DNA of 64,000 nucleotides from Aculops lycopersici (GCA_015350385.1 WNKI01000002.1:3444457-3508456); one strand, 5' to 3'. Shown: positions 22,235 to 33,208, counted from the first letter of the stretch. Notes: a model not told the origin generated them from the letters alone. Numbers and translations are program-made.

Positions 22235-23640
22235 TTTGATATATGTATCTTATTAAATTAATTTATATTTAGATGAGAATTCTAGTTAGTTTTAATCATA
22301 ACCGGCAAAGGAATTTCTTGTGTTTGACGCTGGTAACACGCGAGTTATTGTAACCTGCATGCCGCGCACGCTTGCAAGCAGAGGCAAAGGCAAAACTGTT
22401 CCGCTTCTTGACGCGCATGCGTTTGGTCGCGAGTGCGCGAAAATTTAAAATTATTTTTTTTATCGATTAAAGGGAGAAAATAAAAACAAAATTATAAAAA
22501 ACGCAAGTCCATTCGCACTGTAGCATTCTTCCTATCAACATCTCTGTTTACTATGTCAGTGCCAAGATCGACATCTGATGTAATCAACGTAGATCTCGAC
22601 ACTTTTCCACATGTGACAATCAAGGAAAGAGCCAGTCCAGCCTTATGATTCACGGTTATCGCCTAATACGAAGGCCAGAAATATATCTCCCCTTGGTGTC
22701 ACGCAAGTACCAGCACAAGATATGCGCAGTCGTTGCTCTGCATTGGTTCGTGTATTCCTACTCTCTGTATGCTACGTTTTAGGTTGCTCTCACTCCGGGC
22801 GCCTTGACGATATTGTCTTGCCACAAAGCCTGGGAGGGAGAGAGCAATGGGAAAAATGCATGAGCAAGGCACAAAGCGCAGTGGCCTTTGGAATTAAAGG
22901 GATTCAGGGCAGACGAGTTTTCGAAACTAGGTTGGAGTGCGAGTTGAGTGCGCGCGCGTGATCGGGTAAGAATGACAACGTTGTGTTGGCGACTATGCGC
23001 TTTCTTGGATGGAGGCCAATAGATAATGAAATAGAGAAAGAGAGCGCGAGATAGAGAGCTAAGAAGGGACATATATATATATTTAACTTTAAATGTTTCC
23101 TCTTGGAGGGTTGTAAAACATCAAATTCAGCAAGTCGATTGGAGGCTTGGAATCTTGGTGTCCAATTATCATCGCCACACTAGACCAGCCGTAGCTTGTG
23201 CTCTTTGCAGTTGATTTAGTTAGCAAAAGTTTGATGTTTAAAGGTTAGCTAACAATCATCAGTCGGCGGCAACAACGTGAAAAAGACACAGGGTAAATTT
23301 CCCCAGACTAAAGCCTCTATTTGTGCAAACTTGAACCTCCTCCATTGTCTCTCTATAGCTCGCTCTCATTCAGATACTTTATCCCTCTTGTCAACAGAAT
23401 ATTAACTCGATTACTGAAACTATTAGATACATCAATACTATCATTACGTATGCACATGTTATATATTCATTGAGTAAGGAAATAAGTCACATATGTCTAA
23501 GTGGTACTCGAGACACATATAGAAATCAACACCTATTGTCAAGTCTAGTTTGTGTCTCGTTGCACACATAGTGTGAGATCACCAGAACACGTGCCTAGAG
23601 CAAAACAAAAGCAAGAACAGAAGACCAAATTTTTCGTGCA
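22235..23640. other. Intergenic DNA, RpS27 to GCLC
   Basis: The left part is a likely divergent promoter with a GCGCATGCG palindrome. On plus, ATG 22553 opens a 31-codon frame (MSVPRSTSDVINVDLDTF...) that stops at 22648 with an ATGA overlap onto a second small frame (22645-22782); a third frame runs to 22961. No single gene model is convincing. The remainder to 23640 is GCLC promoter and 5'UTR, without clear motifs. Confidence 0.4.
22413..22421. promoter_or_regulatory. NRF1/Ewg-type site at the RpS27 promoter
   Basis: GCGCATGCG within a CpG-rich segment about 180 bases upstream of the RpS27 ATG, between RpS27 and a possible plus-strand transcript. Confidence 0.4.
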
Positions 23641-25922
23641 ATGGGTTTATTATCACAAGGCAAGCCCCTGGATTGGGATGAAACAAAGAAGTATGCAAAG
23701 TATGTTCGAGATAGAGGAATTGCACAATTTATCAACGTTTACAACAAGTCCAAGAATAGAGCTGACGGACCATTCAAGTGGGGCGATGAGGTTAGTTGAG
23801 ATATGTATATCATCAATGATGTAAACAACAAAACCAACCACCTTGTTTCTCGCACCCACCGGCCCCATTGCTAACCTCTTTGCATTCTATGTTCTTCCAA
23901 AAAGGTTGAGTACATTCTAGTTAAACTTGATCATCACAACAAGGTTGCTCGTGTTAGCTTGAGGGCAGAGGAGGTCTTTGAGAGGATTGCCGAACAGCAC
24001 AAGATCAATGTGTAAGTGTCATTTTCTATTTTCCACCTCTCAAGCTTAACATCCCTGGAAGCAAATATACTAACTCAATTTTGTTTGATTCCATTTATAG
24101 AGGTAATGACAAACTATCAACATGGCACCCGGAGTTTGCCTCCTACATGGTCGAAGGTACACCAGGTTTACCTTACGGTCGAGATGATAATCCTGTCTCT
24201 AGCTTGTGTGATATTGAAGCGAGCATGAGATTCAGACGTCGTGAGGTTCTTTCAGTCTTGGAGCCTAATGAAACCGTGATGAGCATCACCAGCTTCCCAA
24301 GACTTGGCTGCCCCAATTTTACTGATCCAATCTGTCACCCAAAGCCCGAGACTAGCGCCTCGGGATCTCTATTCTTTCCTGACGAGGCCATCTTCGGGGG
24401 ACATCCAAGATTCAAGACACTGGTCAAGAATATTAGAGCGAGACGACGCAGAAAAGTTGCCATCAATTTACCAATCTTCAAGGATGTAAACACAAGAAGT
24501 CCTTTCATGGAATATTTTCTCGACCACGAAGCGCGTGCCGCTAGCAAACCAAATCACGTTTATATGGATGCCATGGGCTTTGGTATGGGTTGTTGTTGTT
24601 TGCAGGTGACATTGCAAGCAACTCACCTGGAGGAGGCCAGGAATTTATACGATCAACTGGCACCCATTACACCCATCGCTTTAGCCCTCAGTGCTGCTAG
24701 TCCAGTTTATCGTGGACTATTGACAGATCGCGATTGTAGATGGGATGTCATCGCGGGTTCCGTAGACGATAGAACCCGCGAGGAGTCAGGTGAAATCGGC
24801 GGAGAGTTGAAGGAATCAAAATTCAGGATACCCAAGTCACGATATGATTCAATTAGTTGTTACCTATCTCGACATGGGCAAAAGTACAATGACATACCGT
24901 TAGTTTTTGACAAAGCATATTACGAAACGATGATCTCGAATGATGTAGATCCAGCGGTTGCTAGACATGTCGCGCATCTATTTATTAGAGATCCGATAAC
25001 CTTGTATAAGGAGAAACTCGAACAAACTGATGACGAGTTGGACCACTTTGAGAATATCCAATCAACAAATTGGCAAACAGTGCGATTTAAGCCACCACCG
25101 GCCGTAGATTCGCCCATCGGTTGGAGGGTCGAATTTAGACCTCTAGAAGCACAAGTTAGTGATTTCGAGAATGCCGCCTATGTTGTGTTTGTAACATTAT
25201 TAAGTAGAGTTATATTAGCATATAAATTGAATTTTTTAATGCCGATATCTTTAGTCGATGAGAACATGACCGAAGCCCAACGAAGGGATGCCATCAAGGA
25301 TTCCAAGTTTTGGTTTAGATGTGATATAATGCACAAGAGTAGCTCTAAGGAGCCACTAGGTACAGTTCTAGAAAATCACTCATCATGTCCAAATAATTCC
25401 TCGTGCAGACAGTCGAATAGAATGAGGACATTATCAGAGAATAGGAACAATACTAGCAGCAATAGCAATGGAGGAGTTAACTCGCCTTCGCCCAAGAATG
25501 GAGTTGTATCTAAGGATCAAATCATTGGATCCAATTGCGTCAAGCTGATGACCATCGATCAAATTATAAATGGCCACGAGGGTTTTGTTGGAATCATGCC
25601 AATTATTTGGCATTACGTAGAGTCATTTGATGACGGGAGCAACTCTGATTTAATCGCCAAGATCAAGGAATACTTGAGATTCGTTTCAGATCGCGCGAGT
25701 CTCAAGGTTAAGACGAACGCCAGATTCATGAGAGACTTTATCGACGCCCACCCAAGGTACAATCACGACAGCGTTGTAAATGATGAGGTTGCCTATGATC
25801 TATTGAACCTCATGGACAAGATTGGTAAGGAGGAATTGATTTGTTCGGATTTGGTTGGGGATCGTCGAGGATGCAAGAATAAGATTGATCGGGTACAACG
25901 TTGCAGGCTCAACCGCCGATAG
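23641..25922 (+). CDS. Gclc: Glutamate-cysteine ligase catalytic subunit
   Basis: Exons 23641-23790, 23905-24011 and 24101-25922 give 692 residues. The introns are 114 and 89 bp, GT-AG, phases 0 and 2, the second with an ACTAAC branch site. The protein starts MGLLSQGKPLDWDET, almost the vertebrate N-terminus, and carries FKWGDEVEY, MVEGTPGLPYG, ITSFPRLGCP, SLFFPDEAI, MDAMGFGMGCCCLQVT, SVDDRTREE, FENIQSTNWQT and GWRVEFRPLEAQVSDFENAAYVVF in family order. It catalyses the ATP-dependent, rate-limiting step of glutathione synthesis in the cytosol. A Ser/Asn-rich insertion of about 40 residues follows HKSSSKEPLG, making it longer than the 637-residue human enzyme. An ATTAAA near 26099 could be its poly(A) signal. 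Confidence 0.96.
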
Positions 25923-26207
25923 CAATCTAACGCAATACAACGATTGTGTTCCCGTATAGAGCTTGACAAATAGTCTGTTGAGCAGCTTTCGACGAATCCG
26001 TGACGAGATGAGATGCTTAGCGAGTTTTGAGAGAATTTAGTCGACATCAACTTCAGTAATTCGAGCTACGATTTGATTCAAATTAATTTAACTTCATTGA
26101 TTAAAAAAAGTAGTGCAATTCAGCAATACAGACAAGCCTTGTGCTCTTGCTGACAGATAATACTGCATGTGGTCTCTTAATTTACCTATGCCGTGAGGGT
26201 AATGGTA
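25923..26207. other. Convergent 3' region of GCLC and the UBZ-like gene
   Basis: Short gap between tail-to-tail genes. It holds the GCLC 3'UTR and, on minus, a possible terminal exon of the zinc-finger gene (from 26208 downward, through RDHMQYYLSARAQ, to a TGA in the 26090s). Nothing else was seen. Confidence 0.4.
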
Positions 26208-26279
26208 ACTGATCAATCGATCGACGGACTGATATACTGATATACTGATGACGCGGAATGTGTAGCTGCGGTGGTGGTA

Positions 26280-27419
26280 TTACCTGTATCGGGTTTCTCG
26301 AACGCTGCACCGGCTTCCGGCGAACCATTGTTGTTGCAAGCCAAAGGTGAAACAAACTTTCGGCGCTCGCCGCTCGAGCCAATCCTCGTCCAGGTGACTG
26401 TTCACATGATTCCTCATTATCTCTAGGTCCCTCTGAGGACCTAGACCAATCATCTTGTTGCAAATGGGACAAATTTTGCAATTGTGAACGCGATTCATGT
26501 GGTTCAACCAAGCGGAAATGTCCGACGGTGGACAGGCGATTGGTTCGTGGCAATAGGCACATGGAATGGCGATGTAAATATGATCCGATTGTGACACGAT
26601 CTGGCGCATCAAGTCGGCCAATTTATCTGGATGAGCCGAGTTTAGAGATGTATTAATCTCGAGCAAACCCGTTGGTTTGCTATGGGCAAAACTATCGATG
26701 GCCTTCGATGCTAAGCCGAGCAGATTGCTGGTCGCCTGAGAGAGAGTTTGCATCTGTTGAGGGTGCGAAGATGCAACCGAGGAAGTGGTAACAATAGCTG
26801 GGGTTGCAATTGACGAGGATACAGTGACACTTGTTACATTATTAGTAGTTGTGTGTGGTGTTGTCGAGGTTGTTTGTCGCAAACGTAGTATCTGTTGTTG
26901 TCTTGATGAGAGTTCGGTAGCAATATGAACTCGAGGACTAAATGAACTGTTACTGTTGCCATCGATGGCTACAAGTGGGTTCAAACCAGTCGAGGGTTTT
27001 GGTTGCGCAACCACCTGTTTAGTTTGGGTGATTGGTTGTGTTGATATTGGATTAGCCTTCGCCATGGTATCACTTTTCTGTTGTTGATCTTGTTGGCTAA
27101 TGTCGATATCACTTGCAATATTTGGCCGCCGCGCGGAACTAGCGCCTGTCGAGGTAACAGGTTGTGGTGGCGCTGTTAGTGGTGGTGGTGCAGGTAGGAA
27201 TACAAAATCATTCTCACAATTTGCATCCTCGGAGGAACCGGATAAACTCTGTGCCTGAGCCTCGGTTGGATTTGAGCTCGAGACAACATTGAGGTTTCTA
27301 GATGTATGGTGCTCGTTGGCATGACTTGGATTAATATGCTCACTACCACTAGCCGAATCCTGTTGCTTCATATATTTGAACTCGTCAATTTGATCGTATT
27401 CCGATAAATCTAAATCCAT
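26280..27419 (-). CDS. Tandem UBZ-like zinc-finger protein with LIR-like motif
   Basis: The frame opens at ATG 27419 and runs 379 codons to a TAA that lies inside a good donor (CAG|GTAATA), so the real protein probably continues through a roughly 70-bp intron into an exon starting near 26208. The model is therefore 3'-partial. Residues 1-280 are low complexity. Residues 69-75 read ENDFVFL, an acidic-flanked F-x-x-L like an LC3-interacting region. Residues 287-312 (C-x2-C-x16-H-x4-H) and 317-342 (C-x2-C-x17-H-x3-H, with CPICNKM and MRNHVNSHLDED) resemble the paired ubiquitin-binding UBZ1 fingers of TAX1BP1 and CALCOCO proteins. I infer a selective-autophagy or ubiquitin-binding adaptor. An unrelated C2H2 protein is the alternative. 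No orthologue is recognised. Confidence 0.6.
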   Translation of the reverse strand: MDLDLSEYDQIDEFKYMKQQDSASGSEHINPSHANEHHTSRNLNVVSSSNPTEAQAQSLSGSSEDANCENDFVFLPAPPPLTAPPQPVTSTGASSARRPNIASDIDISQQDQQQKSDTMAKANPISTQPITQTKQVVAQPKPSTGLNPLVAIDGNSNSSFSPRVHIATELSSRQQQILRLRQTTSTTPHTTTNNVTSVTVSSSIATPAIVTTSSVASSHPQQMQTLSQATSNLLGLASKAIDSFAHSKPTGLLEINTSLNSAHPDKLADLMRQIVSQSDHIYIAIPCAYCHEPIACPPSDISAWLNHMNRVHNCKICPICNKMIGLGPQRDLEIMRNHVNSHLDEDWLERRAPKVCFTFGLQQQWFAGSRCSVRETRYR

Positions 27420-28647
27420 TTTGTTACATTTATTATGTTAGTTGTTTCTGCTTTGCGTTTTTTGTATAAAATTTAGCCTATAAAATATGGACACAGGATT
27501 AGATTGCTAAAACGGTCTCGTGTAGATGATTTAATGTGAAATCTTTAAGTTGTTTTCTATAAGAGGATCCTCTAATAAATGCAGGGCAATTTCTTGAAGC
27601 TGGGTCAAAGCAAACACAAAATTATCGCCATTTTTAATCATCATCAACAACAAATCAGCACCACGATAGTACCCAGCAACAATAGGGTTAGAAACATTTA
27701 AATTCCTGTTGGTCGATCGGTTTGATTACGCCTAAATGTAGATGTTGCTACGACTGCTGCTGACGACGACGACGACTACGACAAAAATTTATGATGGACT
27801 TATAAATCTCTCTTTCTCTATTCCAATGACGACGGATTGGTTGTTAGTCCTGATGATCCGCTACATGGAATAAAACATAATAAGCTTTGATAGATTGGAG
27901 ATGAATCAGGAAAACAATGCAAGTCTTGTGGAGAGATAGAAGTTCAGTTCGGATCTACATTGTAGTCAAACAACAACAACCATCCGCATGCTCGAGGTCT
28001 GGTAACAATACCATTAGAGTCTTTGTGTTTTTTGTCAAGCTAGAATCGCCGAGCTTGCAGATTGACGTGCGCTAGTTCTGCATTATATCCCGAGCACTAG
28101 CCAGTGACAACCTGTTCGCAATACATAGCCTGCCGCTGGCTTGCAATTAAATTGATTTGATCTGATAACTACCAGCTTAACCACAATCACACTGCCACTA
28201 CCACTTAACTCGGTGAACTCGACTTGCCTATTCATGCGGCATCATTATGGTCTTGGTTGTTTTGTTGCACTTAAGGGAGAGGGAGAGAGAGAGAGGCGCC
28301 ACCAAGACAATCGCTTGCTACAATAATGACAGGAAATTTAGTAGATGACTAACGCTCCTCGCTAGAGACTTGTTCTTGGAAATTTTGCCTCTTGAAATTC
28401 TAGATGCTCATCGATCTGCTCTCACGCGCACGTTAGTCAGGAAGTCGTCAATCAATTAGGTTATTTCGATACTAGAATAACATGATATAAAATTGAAACA
28501 AACTCTAGCAAGAATCTCTAGTCCTACGATGGAATCATTATTCTTATTATTACTGCTGTCATAATTACACTACAAAGCTACCCATTAATGATGTAAGATT
28601 AGAGATCCAATTTGTGTCCCTTTATAAAGGATGCTGAATTTATTTGC
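27420..28647. other. Intergenic region with one coding-looking exon
   Basis: Mostly non-coding, with GAC triplets near 27760 and a GA tract near 28280. The exception is the minus-strand segment 27531-27705, listed separately. No other exon could be linked to it. Confidence 0.4.
27531..27705 (-). CDS. Orphan terminal exon, CARD-like (candidate)
   Basis: On minus, a frame beginning after an AACAG acceptor-like site reads NLNVSNPIVAGYYRGADLLL, continues with FALTQLQEIALHLLEDPL, and ends ISH then TAA, 112 bases before the next gene's ATG. Codon choice resembles nearby real genes. The spacing of leucines, glycine and phenylalanine is reminiscent of the second half of a CARD death-fold. There is no ATG, and I could not find partner exons upstream (28.0-28.6 kb). 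It may be a last exon of an unseen gene or a relic. Confidence 0.3.
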
Positions 28648-30725
28648 TCACTTGCTCGGCCTCGCTGTTGTTGTTGTCGTTGTGCTGGTTCCAGTGGCCA
28701 TTAGCCTTCCATTCATCATATCAGGTTGCAATTGTTGTGGCGGCGGCATTTGGCGACCGCCCTGCATAAAGTTGTCCCATCGCTCGGGTATCTGATTCCA
28801 TAAATCAGTGACCACAGTTCCAAATCGAGTCACCTGATCGCTCACTCTACCTGGCAACTGATCTAGTCCATTCACGTCCATGTTACCGAAAAAGTTTCTG
28901 AATCTATCGGTAATACTTGGCCCACGTTGAACGCTTTGCTGTCGCGTTTGAACCACCTGATATACGGCATCAGTGTCACGTTGCAACTTGGTTAAATCTT
29001 TGATCTTGCCTTCAATCTCAATCTCATTCTTTTTGTCTTCCTCGGATCTAGTGGAGGCTGCAGTATCTAAACCATTGAATCCGAACTGAGGTCGTGGGTT
29101 CAGCATTTGTCTAGCGTTTGCCATGGCATTTTGTATCGACCTCGATAATCCAGCCCAAAGCTGATTCAGCTCTCGTTGCATATTTACCAATCCATTTTGC
29201 ATCTGGATGGTCAATGGGTTTGGTCTCGTCGGTTGCTGCTGCTGAGTTGCTTGTTGTTGGTTTCCATCGTCGCTCTTTGGCTCAACAAGTGAGTACTCAG
29301 ATGCATTCATGTCCACAGACTTGAGAATATTGTCAACTAGATCCGATGAGCTAGCCTGCGCATCATTTCCGTTTTGGCCACCTGCTGCCGATCCTCCCGT
29401 TTGAGTTGGTCGCGATCTCATAGGATTCGGAGATATAAGAATGCCACTCGAGGTTAGATCGCGCCAAGTCTCTGCAATTTGGCCTCGAACCATTCCAATT
29501 TGAGGCTGGACTTGGTTGTGCCAATAGTAACTCAGTTGTTGCATCAGATTTGGCCTCCTTCCAGCATCCGGTCGATCATCTTGCCCCTCACCGTTGACGC
29601 CAATTCTACTAGTCGGGTCCTCGGGACCATTGAAGCCGAGTTGCGAGTTGAAACCGTTGAAAAAGTTGTTCGGTTGGAACATTTGGCCGCCATTTAAGAA
29701 GCGATCAATCGATGAAAAGAGGCCTCCACCTGGTTGTTGTTCAGTTTGTCCCACTTGAGGCTGCATCAAACTTAGAGTTCCGTTCCGGGCGCTCATCACG
29801 TCATGGATGATTCTATTTAAATTCTCCTGAGCTACATCAACTCGAGCCGCAACAGTCTTAAAGAATTGCGGAATTTTCTGGGCCATTCTTTGTTGCCAAG
29901 GGTTTGTACTGTTTGCAACTTCCTGCTTGTACCTTTCTTGCAACATATTCAATTGCTGTTGTACAGTCTCATTGTACATCTTACTCAGATTGCCATAAAT
30001 CGATTGAACCCCACGACTTAATTGATTGAGAACAGTGGAGTTTTGTAGCGCTGTTCTCATAGCCTCCTGAGGATTCATCGTCTGACCGTTCGCCGCTTGA
30101 TCCTGATTGTTTGATCCAGATCTAGCGGCAAATGTCTCGTTATTCCCCATATTTGAGTCTGGCATTTGAATTCCAATCATCGAGAGAAGGCGGCGACCAA
30201 GGCCATTGGTGAAAGTTAGACTCTGAACTCGATCCGGAGATGTCATGGGTCTTGGTTGGAATCTCGGGTCTGTAAAGCGATTTGGCATCTGGTTACCGCC
30301 AAAAGGAACAAAGGGGGTCGGTGGCTGGTTTATGGATCCGAATGGAGACATTCCAAACGAACCTGGCGCATTGAATCCGGCCTGACCACCCACAAGTCGC
30401 GGAAGGTCGGGGTATAATCTTGTGTTAGGTTGCATCTGGTTAGCATTGTTACTACTTCCATCTTGCTGAGCTTGACTCTTTGGCGTTGTTGCCTCCCGCT
30501 CCACATCGCTTGAGTCTCGGCGGATCAGAAAGCGATCTATTGATATTGTTGTTTTTTTTTGCATGCGCAATATGATGGTTAGTTGTCTCAACTTCCGGTA
30601 CGATATCTTATCATATGACACCTAATCTGCATAAAAATCCACTAATACTCACCCAAAACCGAGGCCTCAATTTGGTGGGCCAACAAGAGAGCCGCCAACG
30701 ATGCGACTATCAAACTTCTGTCCAT
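28648..30725 (-). CDS. Secreted Gln/Asn-rich amphipathic protein, family unknown
   Basis: Exon 1 (30653-30725) encodes MDRSLIVASLAALLLAHQIE, a clear signal peptide, and ends in phase 1 at a GTGAGT donor. A 116-bp intron ends ATCAATAG, and exon 2 (28648-30536) continues DRFLIRRDSSDVEREA to a TGA, for 653 residues. The joined length is an exact multiple of three. The body is rich in Gln, Asn, Pro and Met, has several N-glycosylation sequons, and has repeated amphipathic stretches with Trp and Gln-Leu patterns (LWNQIPERWDNFMQ, QLWAGLSRSIQNAM, MVRGQIAETWRDL). No cysteine framework or known domain is visible. These helices could bind lipid or act in the extracellular matrix, which is inference only. 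I do not recognise the family. Confidence 0.8.
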
Positions 30726-30830
30726 CTTCCTCGTTTGACCGGAAGAAGCTCTCATCCAGTTTTTGTGCTAATTTCAATCTATCTAGTCGCTATTTTGGGT
30801 ACTCATAACTAGTCTAAAGTTGATAGGAAT

Positions 30831-30968
30831 ATGAAGATTGAATGCAAAGGTTTAGAGTGTTGCCAAGGTTACCGACTTAGATATGTTGCCTATCTTGTAA
30901 ACTTGTTACTGTTTATTATTGAAGATAGTTCATTTTATGAAATGGGTATACAATCCAACTCAAACTAG
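30831..30968 (+). CDS. Possible 45-residue small ORF
   Basis: An ATG-to-TAG frame of 45 residues with a C-rich N-terminal part (ECKGLECCQGY), one hydrophobic segment and a polar C-terminus. Base composition resembles local genes. It is head-to-head with the secreted-protein gene. No homologue is known to me, and a frame this short can be random. Confidence 0.2.
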   Translation: MKIECKGLECCQGYRLRYVAYLVNLLLFIIEDSSFYEMGIQSNSN

Positions 30969-32085
30969 ACGCTCCTCTTGTGATCTCAGTAGCACGCAAG
31001 ACTGCTCGCTCCTCTAAAGAGCTAACTAGATGGGCTACGCGTTAATTATGGCAAACTTACCTGTGGGAGTGGCTGCGATTAGCTTGCGAGCTTGCTACAT
31101 AGAGTAAGCGCTAAATAGATGAGAGTAAACTCTTTCTATCTAGTTAACACCTGAATGGCGACACTTTTACTTTGATCAAATTGACGAAGACTCTCTCTCT
31201 CTCTTTTTCTCTCAGGCAAACCGAGTCGGCGACGATGGCAACAATAATGGCAATGGTAATGGTAATGGCAATCAAGTTTGAGAAGGGACTTTAAAAGCGA
31301 CTCGCTCGTTTGCACACCGACAACAATAACAGCAACGACAACAAGTGGTCGTGGCAGCTGCTTCTCGCTATTGTTAAATTTACCATTCGGGATGGTGACG
31401 ATAGTAATAATGATAATCAAATTATATTCCAATACGCTGAAGTTGGAAGCCAAGCGTTGAAGACGACGTCTATATTTGAAGTGACTAACGCCACGAGTTT
31501 GCCTGCTCGCGAGACTGGTAGCGCGAGTTATTTCTTTCTGGGGCTTTTCTTTGAAAAGGCAACCAAAACAAGCTGCAATGAAGCATTCAAGCCTGGGCAG
31601 GGTTTTAAGAAAGGAAGGAGGGAAGGTTACCTCCTGCTAGACTTTTCCCCGCTCGGCTCAGCCTGCCATAAGATTTGCTAGTAGGCTGAATGTGTTGTAT
31701 GCACGAGGCTCGCGGCAAGATGGTAGTTACCTGAGTGGAGTTGAGTTTTTGTGAAGTTGGATCGAGTGAAGTCCTGTTGACACTAGTTTCAGGTAAGAAA
31801 AATTCGATTTGAGAGTCGACGTTGCAGTGAGAACAACTCTCTCGAGGCACTGAGCAAGTGGGTGTGAGATTGACTGTCCCCGAGCGTTCGGTTGCGGCCA
31901 CGACAGGTGAGTTCGGGCTGGGGTAGTTTCGATGCAAACCACTGCAGGGGCAACAAGTGGCAGTCGCCTCGTGAGTTTCCCTTCGAGCAACTAACTACAA
32001 TGAAAACTCTTCATGAAATTGGCCTGCTTGCATAATGTTGATGGTTGACGTCACGGTGCTCAAATTACCCTTAAAGATAAAATTT

Positions 32086-32228
32086 TCCCCCATCAAGGAT
32101 CCTTCGAAATTTCTACTTTTAGGAAGGAGATTGACCTTGAAATGTTGGATAAACATTCTTACGATGAGTTTTTGTGTATTATCTCAGATGAGAAGTCTGG
32201 TAGATCAATTGTTTTCCCAAGTTTGATA
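32086..32228 (+). CDS. Orphan terminal exon (candidate)
   Basis: After a TTACCCTTAAAG acceptor-like site, one frame reads KIFPHQGSFEISTFRKEIDL, then EMLDKHSYDEFLCIISDEKS and GRSIVFPSLI before TGA. Residue composition is protein-like, and an AATAAA follows about 95 bases downstream (near 32323), as for a gene's last exon. A CTAAC branch-like word lies near 31991. No upstream exon could be identified and I do not recognise the family. Confidence 0.3.
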
Positions 32229-32743
32229 TGAATTTATTGCATTGGTATGATGAACTAGATTGAATATGAACAACCGGTAGGGAATCAATCTGCGTTTCTC
32301 TTTGGAAGGGTTGAGCGTCTCAATAAAACACTCGGTCATTTTTTATAGATAGGCGTGGTGCGTAACCGACACGCACTCAAACGAGTGGACGCCGGCCAAT
32401 CTGAGGGGGTGAGGCCGGTTTGCAAAAATCAGTTGCACCCTGCTGCTTGGCCTCTTCGCGATGTCCAAAAACGTAGCAGAGGTAAGGGAGTCGCCGTCGA
32501 CTCGACGTCGTCGCCGCGTTACGGCCACAACGCGCGTTCAGGGAACTTTGAAGCGTATCTCTCTAACACAAAATACACTGCATGTTTTTTCTCTGTCAGA
32601 TCGACCAACAATAATTATTACTCACTGTCGACATTGAAAATCTAAACAATATTATAAATTATTAGATCGATTAAATCGATTTGGTACACCTACAATTAGA
32701 CTCTTTAATAGAACCACCAATACAACAGATTACATTCACCACA

Positions 32744-33208
32744 ATGGACTTGCCTAAAAGGATAATAAAGGAGACCCAGCGATTGATGGCCGAGCCAGTG
32801 CCCGGTATCAGCGCCGTGCCAGATGAACAAAATGCTCGATATTTTCACGTTATTGTCAGTGGACCCGAGGGGTCACCCTTTGAGGGTGGAGTTTTCAGGT
32901 TGGAGTTGTTTTTACCCGAGGAGTATCCAATGTCTGCACCAAAGGTTAGATTTGTGACGAAAATATATCACCCTAATATTGATAAATTAGGACGTATTTG
33001 CCTAGACATTTTGAAGGATAAATGGAGTCCCGCGTTACAAATTAGAACCGTATTACTATCTATTCAAGCCCTATTATCAGCACCAAATCCAGATGATCCT
33101 CTCAACAACGAGGTGGCCGATCAATGGAAGATGGACGAACCTGAGGCCATCAAAACGGCGAGAGAGTGGACCAAAAGACATGCCACGGAGCAGCATCCAT
33201 CGAGTTAG
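32744..33208 (+). CDS. ben: Ubiquitin-conjugating enzyme E2 N (Ubc13/bendless)
   Basis: Intronless, 154 residues (human UBE2N has 152). It starts MDLPKRIIKETQRLMAEPVP and retains ARYFHVIVSGP, PFEGGVFRLELFLPEEYPM, the HPN motif in IYHPNIDKLGRIC with active-site Cys86, LDILKDKWSPALQIRTVLLS and SAPNPDDPLNNEVA. With a Uev1/Mms2 partner this E2 builds K63-linked ubiquitin chains in DNA-damage tolerance, innate immune signalling and neural development. The upstream in-frame TTG was not used because the ATG begins exactly where the family does. An AATAAA follows at 33300, and it converges on mRpL36. Confidence 0.97.
   Translation: MDLPKRIIKETQRLMAEPVPGISAVPDEQNARYFHVIVSGPEGSPFEGGVFRLELFLPEEYPMSAPKVRFVTKIYHPNIDKLGRICLDILKDKWSPALQIRTVLLSIQALLSAPNPDDPLNNEVADQWKMDEPEAIKTAREWTKRHATEQHPSS

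Larger units (their letters stand above)
30726..32743. other. Intergenic region, secreted protein to UBE2N
   Basis: At 30831-30968 an ATG-started frame encodes 45 residues (MKIECKGLECCQGYRLRYVA..., with a hydrophobic YLVNLLLFII), divergent from the neighbour by about 105 bp; it may be a small protein or chance. A GGTAAT-type repeat lies near 31230-31260. A coding-looking terminal exon is at 32086-32228. The UBE2N promoter and 5'UTR occupy the right end, which is AT-rich. Confidence 0.35.
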
